Position numbers and translations under genes: made by a program. DNA of 64,000 nt from Trametopsis cervina (lineage: Eukaryota > Basidiomycota > Agaricomycetes > Polyporales > Irpicaceae): contig MU278360.1 of the NCBI GenBank assembly GCA_022385755.1, forward strand, positions 155,692-219,691, written 5' to 3'. Position 1 is the stretch's first letter; each line of letters begins with the position of its first letter. Below the pieces are notes generated by a model, which saw nothing but the letters and a program-made list of their open reading frames with translations, was not told where the DNA came from and did not search any database. Below are positions 32,570 through 44,836 of this stretch, piece after piece.

Positions 32570-35500
32570 ATGTCAGACTACGCCTCAACTACTTCCAGGC
32601 CGGCCTCTCCAGTCGGCGAATTGCCCCAGGTTGCCAACGCTGCACGGCCGTATCGGTTCACGTGGGATGCGGCGCAGAAGAGGTCTGGTCCTGGAAGTGT
32701 CTCTGAAACTACCGAAGGCCGAGGGGACTACTTTGGAGGACAGAACTCGTATGACGGCTTAGCTGTGACCGCGAATATCCCCTTGGGTTCCTTCCCGCCG
32801 GAATGGAGTAGCTCGCTGCATGGATTCCACGGTGCGCAGACCTGCATTTCTGTCATGGTACTCCTGCTGATTATATATTGGCTTAGCTATATCAACTGTG
32901 GTGAACAGTCCTCATAAGAAGTCAGCTCCTCCGAAGGCACACTCCGCGCTCCCTGCGGTACCCTCTGCCGACTTACCACGAGTTAAGCGAAAAGACTTTG
33001 ATCCCTATTTGAAGTCAGTCGCGCCAGAATGGGAACGCTTTGAGAAGAATGCACAGGAGGGCCGCGAAGGAGTTGCGCAGGTTGATAACTCCCAACATCC
33101 CACCGAGGAGATGCCAATCACACCCAGGACGCCGCGGCCACCTCCCGGAAAGCCGCTGCCCCCTCTGGAAACTGTCCCAGAGGTCTATTTTGAAACCCAC
33201 TTCAACTTGGGCGACCCACGGACATTCAATACCGTGACAGAATTTAGCGATCAACGTGAAGGATTCATGCTAGACGATCCCGCATCCTTCACCTATGCTC
33301 AACCGCTCATCGACAAGATGTCTGGTTATGCAGATACTATAGAGCAGCACCTCGTACGAGAGATCTCCGTCCGGTCCACCTCTTTCTTTGCTGCACTGTC
33401 TAACCTGCAAGATCTACAAACGGAGAGCGAGCAGTGCCTAGCGAGAATCAAGCAATTGAGGGGATTGCTGAAGGAAGTCAACGAGAAGACCGCGATCAAA
33501 GGCCTGGAGGTTGTCCGCCTTGAAGGCCGTATGCGTAATCTAGGCAAGGTCAAGAGTGCAGTGGGTGCAGTGGGTAACGTGGTAGAAATGGTAGGCGTTG
33601 CGAGAGGACTGGTAGGAGCAGGTCAATGGGGCGAGGCGTTAGACGTCGTCGACGAACTCGACGCGTTATGGGATTCTGGCTTTTACCACCAAGCAGAACT
33701 TACAAAACCGATATCTATGACCGCGGACCCTCGTCGGGACGGCCGAAAGTCGCCTCTTCCAACTGTCGTAGAGTCACCTACTGCGACACCTCTACCCGAC
33801 ACATTGGAAGCTTCAGCACATGTTGCATACCACAAGCGTCCTGCTCCCTCAATACCTATTTCATCCTTGCATGCTTTCGCTGCTCTGCCATCCAACCTGC
33901 GCGCCCTCACCAACCAGATTGCCTCCTCGCTCACCTCTGAAATTGTCAATGTCCTGAAGACAGACCTCGTAGAGCGGATAGACTATGGCGTTTCCGTTCC
34001 CGACCTCAATGGACATAGTGAGAAACAGGCCGGAGAAGGAATGCGACTATCCCTCAAGGACAAACTGCGACCACTTTTGCATTCACTCGTGCGTACGGAA
34101 CAGATTCGCGAAGCGACCTTGTCGTGGCGTGAGGTTGTTCTGTCTGAGGTTCGAGGCCTTCTCAAACGAGTAAGTGCATACCTCGACTAACAATCGCAAT
34201 TAGCTGAGGACATCACTGCCGAAAGCATATACCATTGTTTAGCTTGGATGGAGAAGACGCATCACAAAAGTAAGTCTCTTTATCTTCCGATGACGCATAG
34301 TTGCTTTAACATGCATGTAGTGCAGGGCCGGCAAAGGAAATTATGTCCCTTGATCACACCGCATTCCTCGACCTTGCCCGTGTGATGTATGACCGGTTCC
34401 TCAGGGCCATTGAAGGTTTGCAAGCCCAGAACAATATCATCATTGATATTCTGGATGACGTGGGGTGAGCCTGAATAATCTTCCTCAATCAACCAAATCT
34501 CCGCTAATATCATCCCCTTCACTAAGTCGATCAAAACCTCTCGATGTCTCTGCAATACGAGAAGAATTGGGGGACATTCTGTCTTCAGCTGGGGAGCTAG
34601 CCAATACGTGCGCGGCAAAGGTTGTTGGCTTGCGTGCAGAGCAACATACGGCATTGGATCTGAAAGACTTCTGGACGTTCTTCAATCTCTCATGGGACTT
34701 TGTAGTAAAGACTGAGGTCATATGTCGGCGCATGATTGTCGGTCTGAGAGGTGCTGTTGTGAGCCAGGTTAGTTCATCCTGCGACCAAGGGGACCGCTCT
34801 TTAGATGACCCGTTATGCCTACAGTCGAAGACATTCTTGCAAGCCTTCCACCAGTCACGTCTGTCCGCGTCTGCAAAACTAGTGGAGGATGAACAATGGA
34901 GCCCAGCGGAGGTTAACCCGACAGTCCAATACACTGTGAACCTCATTGTCGACGCATCGATGCAGGACCCGGTAGAGTTTTCCTTCAGTTCACCACCTCC
35001 TGCATCCCCTGCCTATGCAATGCTGTCACCAATCCCCACATCCCCCAACCCGTCATCCACTCTCAACGGAGGGACCTTCCAGCCTTCGTCGCCCGTTCCC
35101 TCTCCCATGTTCCCTCATAACAGCCCGAAGAGCCTCCAAGGCTCCCGGTCTCCCGATTTTGCTAGGCGACGACAGTCTGGCACAGGACCCAGCAAGCATC
35201 TGAAAATTGAGGACAGGAACTTCTATACAGTATCTGCGACTTCTGAAGTACTTGTGCTGCTTTCGGATTACATGCGTGTTATAGTCAACATGCCTACGCT
35301 CATCACAGAAACTATGAGTCGCGTTATCGAACTGTTGAAGGCGTTCAACTCGAGGACATGTCAAGTCGTACTTGGGGCTGGCGCGATGCGGTCCGCTGGC
35401 CTGAAGAACATCACAGCTAAGCATCTAGGTATATCGCCAAAAACTCGTCTATCGTTTAATGCGTTCTCGCTGACAATTTACTGATAGCATTGGCGTCACA

Positions 35501-36828
35501 ATCTCTGTCGATTATGATATCGCTCATTCCGTATGTGCGGGAAGCTTTCAGACGTCACTTGAACCAGAAGCAGGCAGTCATGCTCATAGAGTTTGATAAG
35601 TTGAAAAGGGTGCGTGACTTCGACTCTCATTTGCCCTTTCCTTCGTTCTTACACAGCAATCTATTTTCAGGATTACCAAGAGCATCAGAACGAGATTCAT
35701 GCAAAGCTCATTGCTATCATGGGAGACAGGTTGAGTGCGCATATTAAGACACTTCAGGTACGCGTTTGCTCGGCCTTTCAGGCCCATTCATGATTTGACG
35801 CGTACCTTCGGAAAGTTGGTAGACTGGAATGTCCCAAAACCGGGAGGTGGTCCCAACGAGTATATGGAGCTGCTCTCTAAGGAAACCGTGACACTCCACA
35901 AAGTTCTCTCTCGCTACCTATCTGTTTCTGTGGTAGAGGTACGTAATCTTACGTCTTGTCTGCCATTCAGTTTACCTGGATTTCCACGATATTTTTAGTT
36001 CGTAATGTCCCAGGTATTTGCTGCGATCAACCACCGTCTTTCGGAAGAATTCGCTGCGCTCGAGTTGCCATCCATCGAAGCAAAGGAGAGGTTAGTGGTG
36101 ACTCTTCTGTTCTATTCAGAGAAGGAGTAACGCTCCGTCTCCCTTCCAGACTTCTCGGGGATGCACGCTTTCTGCACGAGAAACTCTCAGGACTGAAAAA
36201 CGTCCGAGCGCCAACCGCAATGCTGGAAATTGTTGTGCAGGAGAAGCGTATTGAGCAACCTGGACAACCGCAACCGCTATCGCCGCAGCCGCAGCTACAT
36301 CGGCAGGAGTCTATATCAACACCTCCGCCGTCCACCACGTCGCGCTTCGCGCACATGTTCAGCCGCGCAGCTCCTCCGCGTGCTTCCACTCTTTTAGCCC
36401 CTAGCACACCCTTACCGTCTGCAGATGTGGACAAAGCGCTACCTATTGCTAGTCCGTCGCCTGAACCGCCGAACGCATTGTCTGATGCAGGAGCATCGCC
36501 GACACCTCCGGTCACGACTCCGTCTCGTCCGCACTCTCCTGCCTTCGCTAATGGAACCGCACACACGGACTTCCCTCAGCCACTGGATCCACTGGGCGCC
36601 AGCGACCCGCTGTCAGCCAATAACGGAGAACAGCCAACGACGAACGGACTTGCGCAAGCTTCCGACGAGCCCGACGAGGGCGAAGACGTTGCTCCGCCCT
36701 CGCTTCCGGCCAAGGAGACGTCGTTGAACGGATCTCGCATTGATGCACCGCTCACTTCTGAGCCATCGCTCAACGGAACAAGTACTGAAGATGTCTCGCC
36801 CGATGTCACCGTCGCAGCAGAAGCGTAA
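32570..36828 (+). CDS. VPS54: Vps54, subunit of the GARP tethering complex
   Basis: Tethers endosome-derived vesicles at the trans-Golgi network together with Vps51-53. Eleven exons (32570-32831, 32887-34169, 34226-34269, 34321-34464, 34527-34767, 34825-35428, 35488-35609, 35671-35757, 35816-35938, 35999-36090, 36150-36828) give about 1226 residues. The disordered N-terminus leads to GFHAISTVVNSP, VPEVYFETHFNL and a coiled-coil segment (about residues 215-300, LQDLQTESEQCLARIKQLRG). The C-terminal helical domain includes LKDFWTFFNLSWDFV, VPKPGGGPNEYMELLSKET, TLHKVLSRYLS and FVMSQVFAAINHRLSEEF. The tail after about residue 1040 is Pro/Ser-rich and acidic. Exon 3 is a 44-nt exon (HIPLFSLDGEDASQN) reached by a non-canonical-looking GAAAG acceptor, chosen because it alone keeps the frame. 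It converges on the cupredoxin gene. Confidence 0.94.
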
Positions 36829-37163
36829 CTCCCAGTATCAGTATCATCTAGTTTCCCTACTACACACTACTATTTGGATCTTTAATTATATGCTTCCACC
36901 AGTCGAGCTTCATCGCAGCAATCACCGGTGGTGCATCTGCAACATTCGTATGTCAAACGCAAAGGACGGCCATCCGGCAGAACAGTCAAACTTGTGAACA
37001 ACGCTAGATGCACGGTTTTGACCTCATGAGCAACAGCACTGATTCGATTGAGAATGTACAGTAAGTAATCATCAGGGAATAAGTCCATGATGGTCAGTGG
37101 GTGCCATTCCTACGCGACATCTCGTCGTTCTCCAGCATCAAGCCAATGATAGATATCACGGGA
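36829..37163. other. Convergent 3' flanks of Vps54 and the first cupredoxin gene
   Basis: 335 bases between facing stop codons, no gene or repeat recognised. Confidence 0.5.
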
Positions 37164-37980
37164 TCACAGCATCAGACTCGCGGCAACGCCGGCCAACACC
37201 ATGCTCATAGCCATGCCTGCCTTCACAGTACCGGCGGAACTTGGCTGCGTAGTTGATGGCGATGGCGATGATGTATCGCTGGACGGCGAGGTAGAAGGTG
37301 ACGTTGAGTCGGTGGGCTGCGAACCTGAGGAAGACGCTGGGCCGCTAGACTGCGCAGGAGCGGACGACGCTGAGCCGCTGGGCTGCGAAGTCGACGAGGA
37401 CGACGATGCGCTAGCGGTATTGGTCAAGTTCCCCCCGGACATAGCAGCCGCTTGGAACGCCGCAAACGTCTTTTCTGGGGTCGGGTTCACGGCGAAGACC
37501 ATTCCGGTCTGGCAATGGTTCTTGGGGCTGCAAGTTCACAATGAGCACAATCACCGATTACTGAACGTGACAACTGGGTGATACACGTACATCGTCTGCC
37601 TGCAGTAAAACCACAAAGGGGCGGAGGTGTCGTTTATGGTGACACTGTACTCCATGGCCATGTTAGAGCCCGCTGTGATGTCCTGAAAGCCTGAGTCGAG
37701 GCCGTTGCTGCTAAGGTTCTGGCATGGTGCGCCGAAGGACGACTGGGTAACGCTGTGGTTTCCTCCGACACTATCGAGGCCAAAAGCGTCAGTTTCTCAC
37801 AGAGAAAGGCCGGTGAACAGATACGTACAACTGGAAGGCAACAACATCACCTAGCGAAACATTCGAGAGACTTGATGGAGAGAATGCCAGGGCACCATTT
37901 GCTCCAACAGTCACGTTGAAAGTCGTCGCCAAAGCAGAACCGATTGACAGCACAGCTGGGAGAAGGGCGGAGATATGCAT
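37164..37980 (-). CDS. Serine-rich cupredoxin-fold GPI-anchored protein (copy 1)
   Basis: Secreted cell-wall or membrane-anchored protein with a single plastocyanin-like domain; the role is unknown in most fungi, though members are often induced in development or on wood. Three exons (37980-37829, 37770-37591, 37527-37164) give 231 residues. Signal peptide MHISALLPAVLSIGSALA; cupredoxin domain with GNHSVTQSSFGAPC, WFYC and NHCQTGMVF, which supply a possible His, Cys, His and Met copper site; then about 70 residues of Ser/Thr/Pro/Gly; then a hydrophobic tail (MAMSMVLAGVAASLML) typical of GPI addition. Intron positions and phases (after ..FQ plus TT, and just before the HC motif) are identical to the copies at 57.3 and 59.3 kb, so the three are paralogues. 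Copper binding is inferred from residues only. Confidence 0.9.
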
Positions 37981-39667
37981 TGTATAAACTGGTTGATGAC
38001 GATGTGGTGAAATACGACGCAGTCGCAAAAGAATCAGGTGCTGTTACAGAAATGAAATCGAGCCTGTTTTCATGAATACGGGGACCCATCAGTTACAGTC
38101 ATAGTCAGAGCAAGGAGGGGGTGGACATACACAGCTCGGAGTGCAGAGAGAACGAAGGTGGTCGGGGAGAAAGACGAGTAGCAACATGGAACGGACGGAT
38201 ACATATATATCGTTGTCCAGAATGACGGTAGCAAGGCGACTAGATTGGATTGAGGTAATTGATTTGGGCCTCATCGACACATACCGCCATTGGCTATCAG
38301 GAGATATTTGACCGTGTCAGATGCGAGAGATGACGACCTTACTGTGCTGCCATGTCATCATGGTAGGATGTGCCACGGTCATTTATATCTCATGGAGACA
38401 AGACTCAGCGGGTTTCTAGGGAGGACCCTTGCGCCTACAAACGATGTATCAGTACCATTTATCACGTACTAACAGCATAGGCATATACTCTGATTGAGCA
38501 CCTTTTTCATTCGGTCATTCCCAGGATTCAAGGCTGCTGGGACGAAACAACAAAGCATCATGCTGGTCAGATTATCAGCCTGGTGAGTTGGCATTCTGTG
38601 ATGGCCCGGCACAGCAGGTTCCGGATCCGCTAGTGGTTTGGGGGGTGCGAGTTGGATTGCAATGTCTGCATTAGATTCGAATTCGTTCAAGGTCGTAGTC
38701 AGAGCCTCGGTCGCTTTGCCAAGGTTGAGGTGAACTGCAGCAGCGCCACCATGATGGCGATTGCCTAATGGGGATAGCGGGATCCCTGACGCAGAGGCCC
38801 GCCGGGTTCAAGGTATCCTGGCAGCAGTGACCTCCTCACATTAGTCTCTGCAGCGACGCGCCGTGTAACATTGTGAATAACTAGTGGTTATGGTTGGCGT
38901 GGAAGTATGGATGTTCTCGTAACCCCACCGCAGCTCTTGCCCACCCCACGCCGGTTTGAGGGGGATGTATGCAATGTAGTACCTCTACCTACTGACAGTA
39001 CAAGTGTCCGACAATATAACTGGCTGAGCATAGTTGTCTTCGCAGCTCTTCATTCTTTGTACACATTCTTATTACTACGGCAAATATTGTGAGCTTATTA
39101 CGCTATTATCGTGTCTTCGCAGCTCTTCATTCTTCGCACACATTCTTATTACTACAGCAAATAACGCTATCAGACTGTGCAACACGACTGGATGGTGTTC
39201 TCAGAGTCTCAGCCTCTGGATGTTGTGTTGTTTGTACGACGATGACGTCTAGCGCAGTGCCCCATAGCTTGCAACAGCAAACGCAACAAGCTGATACGGC
39301 TTCATCTGCATGCATCACCACTCTAGCCTGCTATATCAGTGACGGCTGCAACAGATTTTCCGCAGCATCATCTTTATCGTTAAAGTTGTGGCGCCAGCGA
39401 ATGTCTGACAGGCCCGCGTTTCGTGTACCAGTTGCTGAGGCAGCTCGGCTCAGTCGCAATCCACGCTCGCACGCTTGGGACTGAAGTGGAGAAGGTAGAG
39501 TAAATCACAAAACTGGAATGCGTTGTACGCCGACTCAGTAGCTGCTACCAAGTTTACCAGCGCATCAGCAGGAGACGCGTAGAAGGGATAATTTACGAAT
39601 GAATGGGCATCGTGAATGCTGTCGGATATACAATAACGATGTCATCCCCCCTATTATACCCTCCCAA
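37981..39667. other. Intergenic region with a 52-base direct repeat
   Basis: About 1.7 kb with short unconvincing frames. The left part is the promoter of cupredoxin copy 1 (a TATATAT-type run lies near 38202-38210). The right part holds the direct repeat at 39035-39163. No gene is supported. Confidence 0.5.
39035..39163 (+). repeat. Imperfect direct repeat, two 52-base copies
   Basis: Copies at 39035-39086 and 39112-39163 share 49 of 52 bases (both begin TGTCTTCGCAGCTCTTCATT and end CAAATA) with 25 unrelated bases between. It may be a local slippage duplication or part of a non-autonomous element. No terminal inverted repeats were seen. Confidence 0.85.
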
Positions 39668-40295
39668 CTACAGGAGCAGTCCGGCAGCGAGTCCGGCGGA
39701 GACCAGCATCCCTGATGCTGTAACGCCAGCTTTGAACACGCCGTTCTTCTTTTCGTCGCTTGGGCTGGGACCGGGGCCGGGGTTGGAAGGGGGGATCCCG
39801 CCCAAGGGTCTGAAGCCAGAAGGCAGGGGTGTCGAGAAGGCTGTGGTAGCAGTGACGATGTCATTCTTCACCACCATCGTGCAGAATTGATTAGTGCCAT
39901 CGAAGGAGCACTTCTCATCGACTTCGGTGCCGTCAGCCAGCTCGAACTGGCTTTCGCTGCCGTTCTCTCCATTGGGTGTGATGGTCACTGAACAAAATCA
40001 ATGAACGAGTATGCTACGTGGGTGAAGAGGAAACCGTACCTGGTCCTGCAATCGCGGCTGCGCCAGTAGGTTGGCTGAGGGGGAAGACGACGATCGTCGT
40101 CTTTCCGTCTGGCCCGGCGCTGCCTACGCTGACAGAGACAGCCTCTGGTGCCTGTCCGGGGACGGCGAGTGTAGTAGTAAAGCCTATGGCAGCTATTTTG
40201 CATGATGAGAGTTGTATTCAGTTAGTCAGAGAGCGAGACGTACCAGCGGGCGCAAGGAGGACAGCAAGGAATGCGATCGAGGTTTTGGCGTACAT
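39668..40295 (-). CDS. Small secreted GPI-type protein, unknown function
   Basis: Three exons (40295-40244, 40192-40040, 39987-39668) join in frame to 174 residues. Signal peptide MYAKTSIAFLAVLLAPAA; a short extracellular part (TTTLAVPGQ, PDGKTTIVVFP); two cysteines in EKCSFDGTNQFCTMVV that may pair; a Pro/Gly-rich stretch (IPPSNPGPGPSP); and a hydrophobic C-terminus (AGVTASGMLVSAGLAAGLLL) suited to a GPI anchor. No copper-site motif is present, so it is not one of the cupredoxins despite the similar architecture. A TATA-like run lies about 170 bases upstream. I do not recognise a family. Confidence 0.8.
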
Positions 40296-40905
40296 CGTGA
40301 TAGTTAATTAAGGATTAACAGCAAGGAGTGCACGGATCGTTCGTTAGAATGCAAAAGTCCCAGTGTCAAACTGGGAGTCAGAATGTCGAAAGAGGGGCTG
40401 AGCCTTGAGATGAAGTGAAAGAGTGATGCTGAATGACCACCAGGCTCCACTACGCATGCTCTTTATATATGGCTCCCAAGTGCCACAAAATAAACATGGT
40501 GTTCGCTACTCACCAACGCCACTCGTTACATACGCAGGGCAGTCGAACACACGGTAACATTGCTTGATCATGATGGATGCGAGGGCTTGCAAGGTCTCTA
40601 CTTAGGATTTCCTCCTTTCACACTTCGGAGTACCTCCCACCGGGTCACGAGAAGACAATGTCTCACCTGATTCGACATACTGTAGAGTCTTCGAAGCGGT
40701 CAGAGATGCGCCCAATAAACCTCGACAGGGCTGGTGACATACCTGTGATATTGATAGATGAACCTCTCGGATGAAGGATGGTGGTACGGAAGCGCGCACA
40801 CAAGTTGTCAATGAACCTCTTGGGTCAACGCCACGATGTTCCACAACGCAACTTCTGTACTGTACACAGTGCAATGGGTCGATTGGTAAGCTTTCGTGTA
40901 ATAAT
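40296..40905. other. Promoter of the small secreted protein, and 3' flank of oxygenase copy A
   Basis: No gene. The part from about 40738 on belongs to the 2.4-kb duplicated unit (see repeat entries). Confidence 0.5.
40462..40470 (-). promoter_or_regulatory. TATA-like element of the small secreted protein
   Basis: On the minus strand ATATATAAA lies about 170 bases before the start codon at 40295, a reasonable core promoter position. Confidence 0.45.
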
Positions 40906-43088
40906 TCAACTATAATGCTTGACAACGACGCCACTGATGATTTCTTCTTCGACGCCTTTCTCTTGGCTCTTCTTGAGCTCGGTCTTCCCATGCGCCCTAG
41001 TGCGGCCCTTCCGCCATACGTTCACAGTGGGAAAGTCACCATCCAGGAGACGCGCGCGCAATGCCTCCGAAGCCGAGAGTCCTCCGATAGGCGCGAGTTG
41101 CACGTCGTCGTCTGGCATGGAAAAGTAGTACACTCCGAGTCGAGTGTGTCCCCGTTGGTCGACCGGAGGCTGAATGACCCGGTGGATAGTAGGCGTGTAG
41201 AAACCTCCTGACAAGAATTGCAGACAGTCGCCGGTATTGATAATCTGTTAATATGTCCTCATGTCGAGCCTTGTAATAGATGCAGGCATTGGCTTACAAG
41301 TGCATTGTCAATATGCCGAATCCACTTCCAGTCCCCTTCACGGGACAGAATTTGTAAACCAGCCACTGGCTGAGACCACAAGATCGAGATGCTTCCAATG
41401 TCTTATACAATCTACGTCAGCATCGGAGGTGTTAGCAGTCCTCAGCAGGTTGTACCTGTATGTCCCTTTAACCAGACCTGGTTCGACTTGTCCTCCTCCT
41501 CCTGTGAGCGCGGATGGCTGGCATACGTCAGCGTAGAATTCATTAAGCGGTTCTACGCTACCTACTATTTCATGAATCGTACTGGCAATGCCAAGAGCAT
41601 AATCAGCACAATACTACTTGTGGAATCGTCAATGTTAGGTTTACATACCATTTGTCTCCCCATCAGCGGCCCAGTTGTGCTTGTCAACAAAAGTATCTTC
41701 CGGTAATTCCAGCCCGACGGCCAACAATCTAATCGTAGACATGAAAGAACAGAAACCCATCGATGGTAAACAAGTACCTGAGGAGTGTATGGACGATGCT
41801 ATGGTTGTGTTTCGTGAATTCGCTGAGCTCCGGCAGGAAAGGGCGTAAGGCGGGAGGATGTTGTTTCTTGTATACGTCACGATTGACTGCGCTTCACCAT
41901 CACTTTCCTTTCCAACCTATCAAAGCTGAAGATTCTTACTAGTGTAGCCTTCTATCTGATCGTACACTCCGCCGTCGAGGTGCTGCGAACATCAATACAC
42001 AGCGAGGAGGAAAGAGTGAAATGCACACTTACCCAGTATTGACGAGCTTTGTAGCCCTGATACGATCCCGTTTCCAACACACGTTCCGAGTATTCTTGTT
42101 TTTCGCTATCGGAAGTCTGACTGAATGGCAAGTCGGCGATATCAAAGACGCGGTCCACCTATGCGATGCATGAGAATACGTGAGTAGAATGTGAGCATGC
42201 GTCAGGACCGGAGCCTCACTTCGGCTTGAGAAAGGCCATGGTTCACGACATAGAAAAACCCAATATTGCGCATAGCATCCCGAGCCAGAGGGGCTAATTC
42301 GGCGCGCCCTTCTGCGGTAGAAGCCTTCGCTAGGTCGATGATCGCAAGGTTGGCCCAGACAACTATAAAGATCAATATCAGTCTATCCGACGGCCAGTAA
42401 CTCGCATTCTCAGCGCTCACGGTTCTCCTTTGTCGGTGGCGCATGCTGGTAGTGCGGAAGCGGGGTGTTGGTTGCGCCCATGGCGGCCAGGTGCTGGAAT
42501 GAAAGCTACCTTGGCCAATCTTCATATACGCTGACAGTTGTTCCGTGAGCTCGCAGTGGCGACAGTGGGGTACCCAGTTCATATGGCACACATCGTGAGA
42601 GGACGGCGCAATGGTCAAAGCTGGACCTTCCAAAATGACAACATCATCGGTGATCGGCCAGACATGGAACTTGCACCACCCGTATACAGGGCTCGGTAGC
42701 TGCATTACCTTACGAGTAGTATGATACGGTTCGTCTGCGACGCCGCTCTTCCCGACCTGTGGATGACTTGATTAAACATATAGTTGGATCATCTGAACAG
42801 CTTCGACATGCAAGCTTGCAGCCTCACCTAAGGTATGTCTGGCTTCCATTCCTACCCCAGACTCTCAGCATCAGGCCAGTAGTTGCAAAATCGCACTCAC
42901 ATTGGCAATAGAACAATGGGTATGATATGTACCCCAATGATTAAACAGATTCGCTGACGCACCTTTGATATTATATCACTGTGGAAATCGGATGCGGAGA
43001 ACTGGTATGTGCAGCGTAGCTCACGGGATGCCAGTGTGAGGCACGAATAGAGTCTGGAGTGCTTGATGTATTAGAAACTTTTAGCATA
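40738..43088. repeat. Tandem duplication, unit A
   Basis: This unit and the next (43089-45510) match over almost their full length, including sequence outside the gene: both start with ACCTGTG(A/G)TATTGATAGATGAAC, and both have matching promoter-side blocks such as CCGTATACAGGGCT and GTCTGGCTTCCA. Noncoding parts have diverged more than exons, with small insertions and deletions. Boundaries are good to about 20 bases. Confidence 0.85.
40906..42481 (-). CDS. 2-oxoglutarate/Fe(II) oxygenase, IPNS-like (copy A)
   Basis: Non-heme iron oxygenase of the isopenicillin-N-synthase-like superfamily (N-terminal DIOX_N and C-terminal 2OG-FeII_Oxy parts); the substrate cannot be predicted. Ten exons can be joined from ATG 42481 with the same sizes as in copy B, giving about 360 residues without a stop. 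Motifs: MGATNTPLPHYQ, GFFYVVNHGLSQAE, FDIADLPFSQ, GSYQGYKARQYW, WLKGHTDIGSISILW with the first two Fe ligands (H and D), SGGFYTPTIHRVIQPP with the distal His, and TRLGVYYF with the Arg expected to hold 2-oxoglutarate (here R-L-G rather than R-x-S). Exon 7 (41581-41566) is only 16 nt. The promoter lacks the clean TATA seen in copy B. The reading frame appears intact. Confidence 0.9.
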
Positions 43089-43255
43089 ACGTACCTGTGG
43101 TATTGATAGATGAACTCCCCGGAGGGTACAGAAGCGCGCGCACAAGCTGTCAATGCACCTCGTGTGTCATTGCAACGATGTTTCACAACGCAACTCCTGT
43201 ATAGTACACAGCACAACGGGTCTAGTAGGCAAGCAGGAAGCTTTCGTGCGACAAT
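42482..43255. other. Promoter side of oxygenase copy A and 3' flank of copy B
   Basis: No gene. The junction of the two duplication units lies near 43088. Confidence 0.5.
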
Positions 43256-44836
43256 TCAACTGTAATGCTTGACGACGACACCGCTGATGATCTCTTCTTC
43301 GATCCCTTTCTGCTGGCTCTTCTTGAGTTCGGTCTTCCCGTACGCCATGGTGCGGCTCTTCCGCCACACATCCACGGTAGGAAATTCACCATCCAGAAGC
43401 CGCGCACGCAACGCCTCAGAAGCCTGCATGCCTGCGATAGGTGTGAGCCGTACGTCGTCGTCCGGCATTGCGAAGTAGTACACCCCAAGTCGAGTTTGGT
43501 TCCGTTGATCGACCGGAGGTTGGATGACTCGATGGATGGTCGAGGTGTAGAAGCCTCCTGATAAGAATTCCATGCAATCGCCGGCGTTGATAACCTGTGC
43601 AAAGGTTTTACATTCAGGTCTAGAATAGACGTAGGCATATGCTTACAAGTGCATTGTCGATGTGCCGAATCCATTTCCACTCCCCTTCGCGGGACAGAAT
43701 TTGTAAACCAGACACGGGCTGCGACCACAGGATCGTGATGCTTCCAACGTCTGATGAAAGGTACGTTAGCAGTGATCGTATCAACAACTCCCAATATGTT
43801 GTACCTGTATGTCCCTTTAGCCAAACCTGCTTCGCCATGTCCTCCTCTTCCATAGTGCGCGGATGGCTGTCAGACGTCAGGAAGGAATATCACCGAGCGG
43901 TACTAAATACTCACTATTTCATGAATCGCACTGGAAATTACACGGCCAGAGTCAGCACAAGACTGGTTGTAAAAGGTTCAGCGTCAAGTTCACATACCGT
44001 TTGTCTCCCCGTCAGCGGCCCAGTTATGTTTATTGACAAATATGTCTTCTGGCAGTTCTAGCCCCATAGCTAGCAGTCTATTCGCGGACAGGTTAGGACA
44101 GAGAATCCACGACATAAATGATACTACGTACCTGAGTACCGTATGGAGTACGTTATGGTTGTGCTTCGTGAATTCGCTGAGTTCCGGTAGGAAAGGGCGC
44201 AGAACGGGCGGGTGTTGTTTCTTGTATACATCGCGATGGACTGCACTCAACTATCACTTTACTTTCTAACTGGCGGATGTTGATAATTCTTACTGGCGTA
44301 ATTTTCAATCTGATCTCGCACTCCCCCGTTAACGTGCTGAAAATAAGATATCAACACATAGCAAAAAGCAAAAAGCGATATACATACCCAGTATTGACGG
44401 GCTTTGTATCCTTGATAAGATCCCGTTTCCGAAATACGTTCTGAATATTCTTGTTTTTCACTGTCGGAAGTCTGACTGAATGGTAAGTCAGCAATATCAA
44501 AGACGCGGTCCACCTATGCAATGCATGAGAACACGTGAGCAGAATGCGAACATGCATCAGAACCAGGGCCTCACTTCTTTTTGAGCAAGTCCATGATTCA
44601 CGACATAGAAGAAACCGATATCACGCATAGCATCACGAGCTAGAGTAGCGAGTTCAGCACGCCCTTCAGCGGTAGAAGCCTTTGCGAAGTCGAGGATCGC
44701 AAGATTGGCCCAGACAACTATAAACATCGACATCAGCCTATCAGACAACCTGCGGCTCGCATTTCCAGCACTCACGGTCCTCCTTTGTCGGCGCCGCAGG
44801 CTGGTAGTGCGGAAGTGGAGTGTTGGTTGCGCCCAT
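43256..44836 (-). CDS. 2-oxoglutarate/Fe(II) oxygenase, IPNS-like (copy B)
   Basis: Paralogue of copy A. Ten exons (44836-44776, 44717-44575, 44513-44388, 44336-44294, 44240-44132, 44077-43998, 43930-43915, 43866-43805, 43750-43647, 43594-43256) join in frame to 360 residues. Fe-binding His and Asp are in WLKGHTDVGSITILW, completed by a splice; the distal His is in TIHRVIQPP; the 2-oxoglutarate Arg is in TRLGVYYF. The 16-nt exon 7 (VRFMK) is needed to rebuild RFMKYHPRT. In the 42-residue third exon only two residues differ from copy A. A TATA-like run lies at 44876-44884, about 40 bases before the start codon. Both copies look functional; the reaction is unknown. Confidence 0.92.

Noticed and set aside
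36027..36566. Minus-strand frame of 179 codons opposite the Vps54 C-terminus
   Set aside because: Shadow of the Pro/Ser-rich Vps54 tail.
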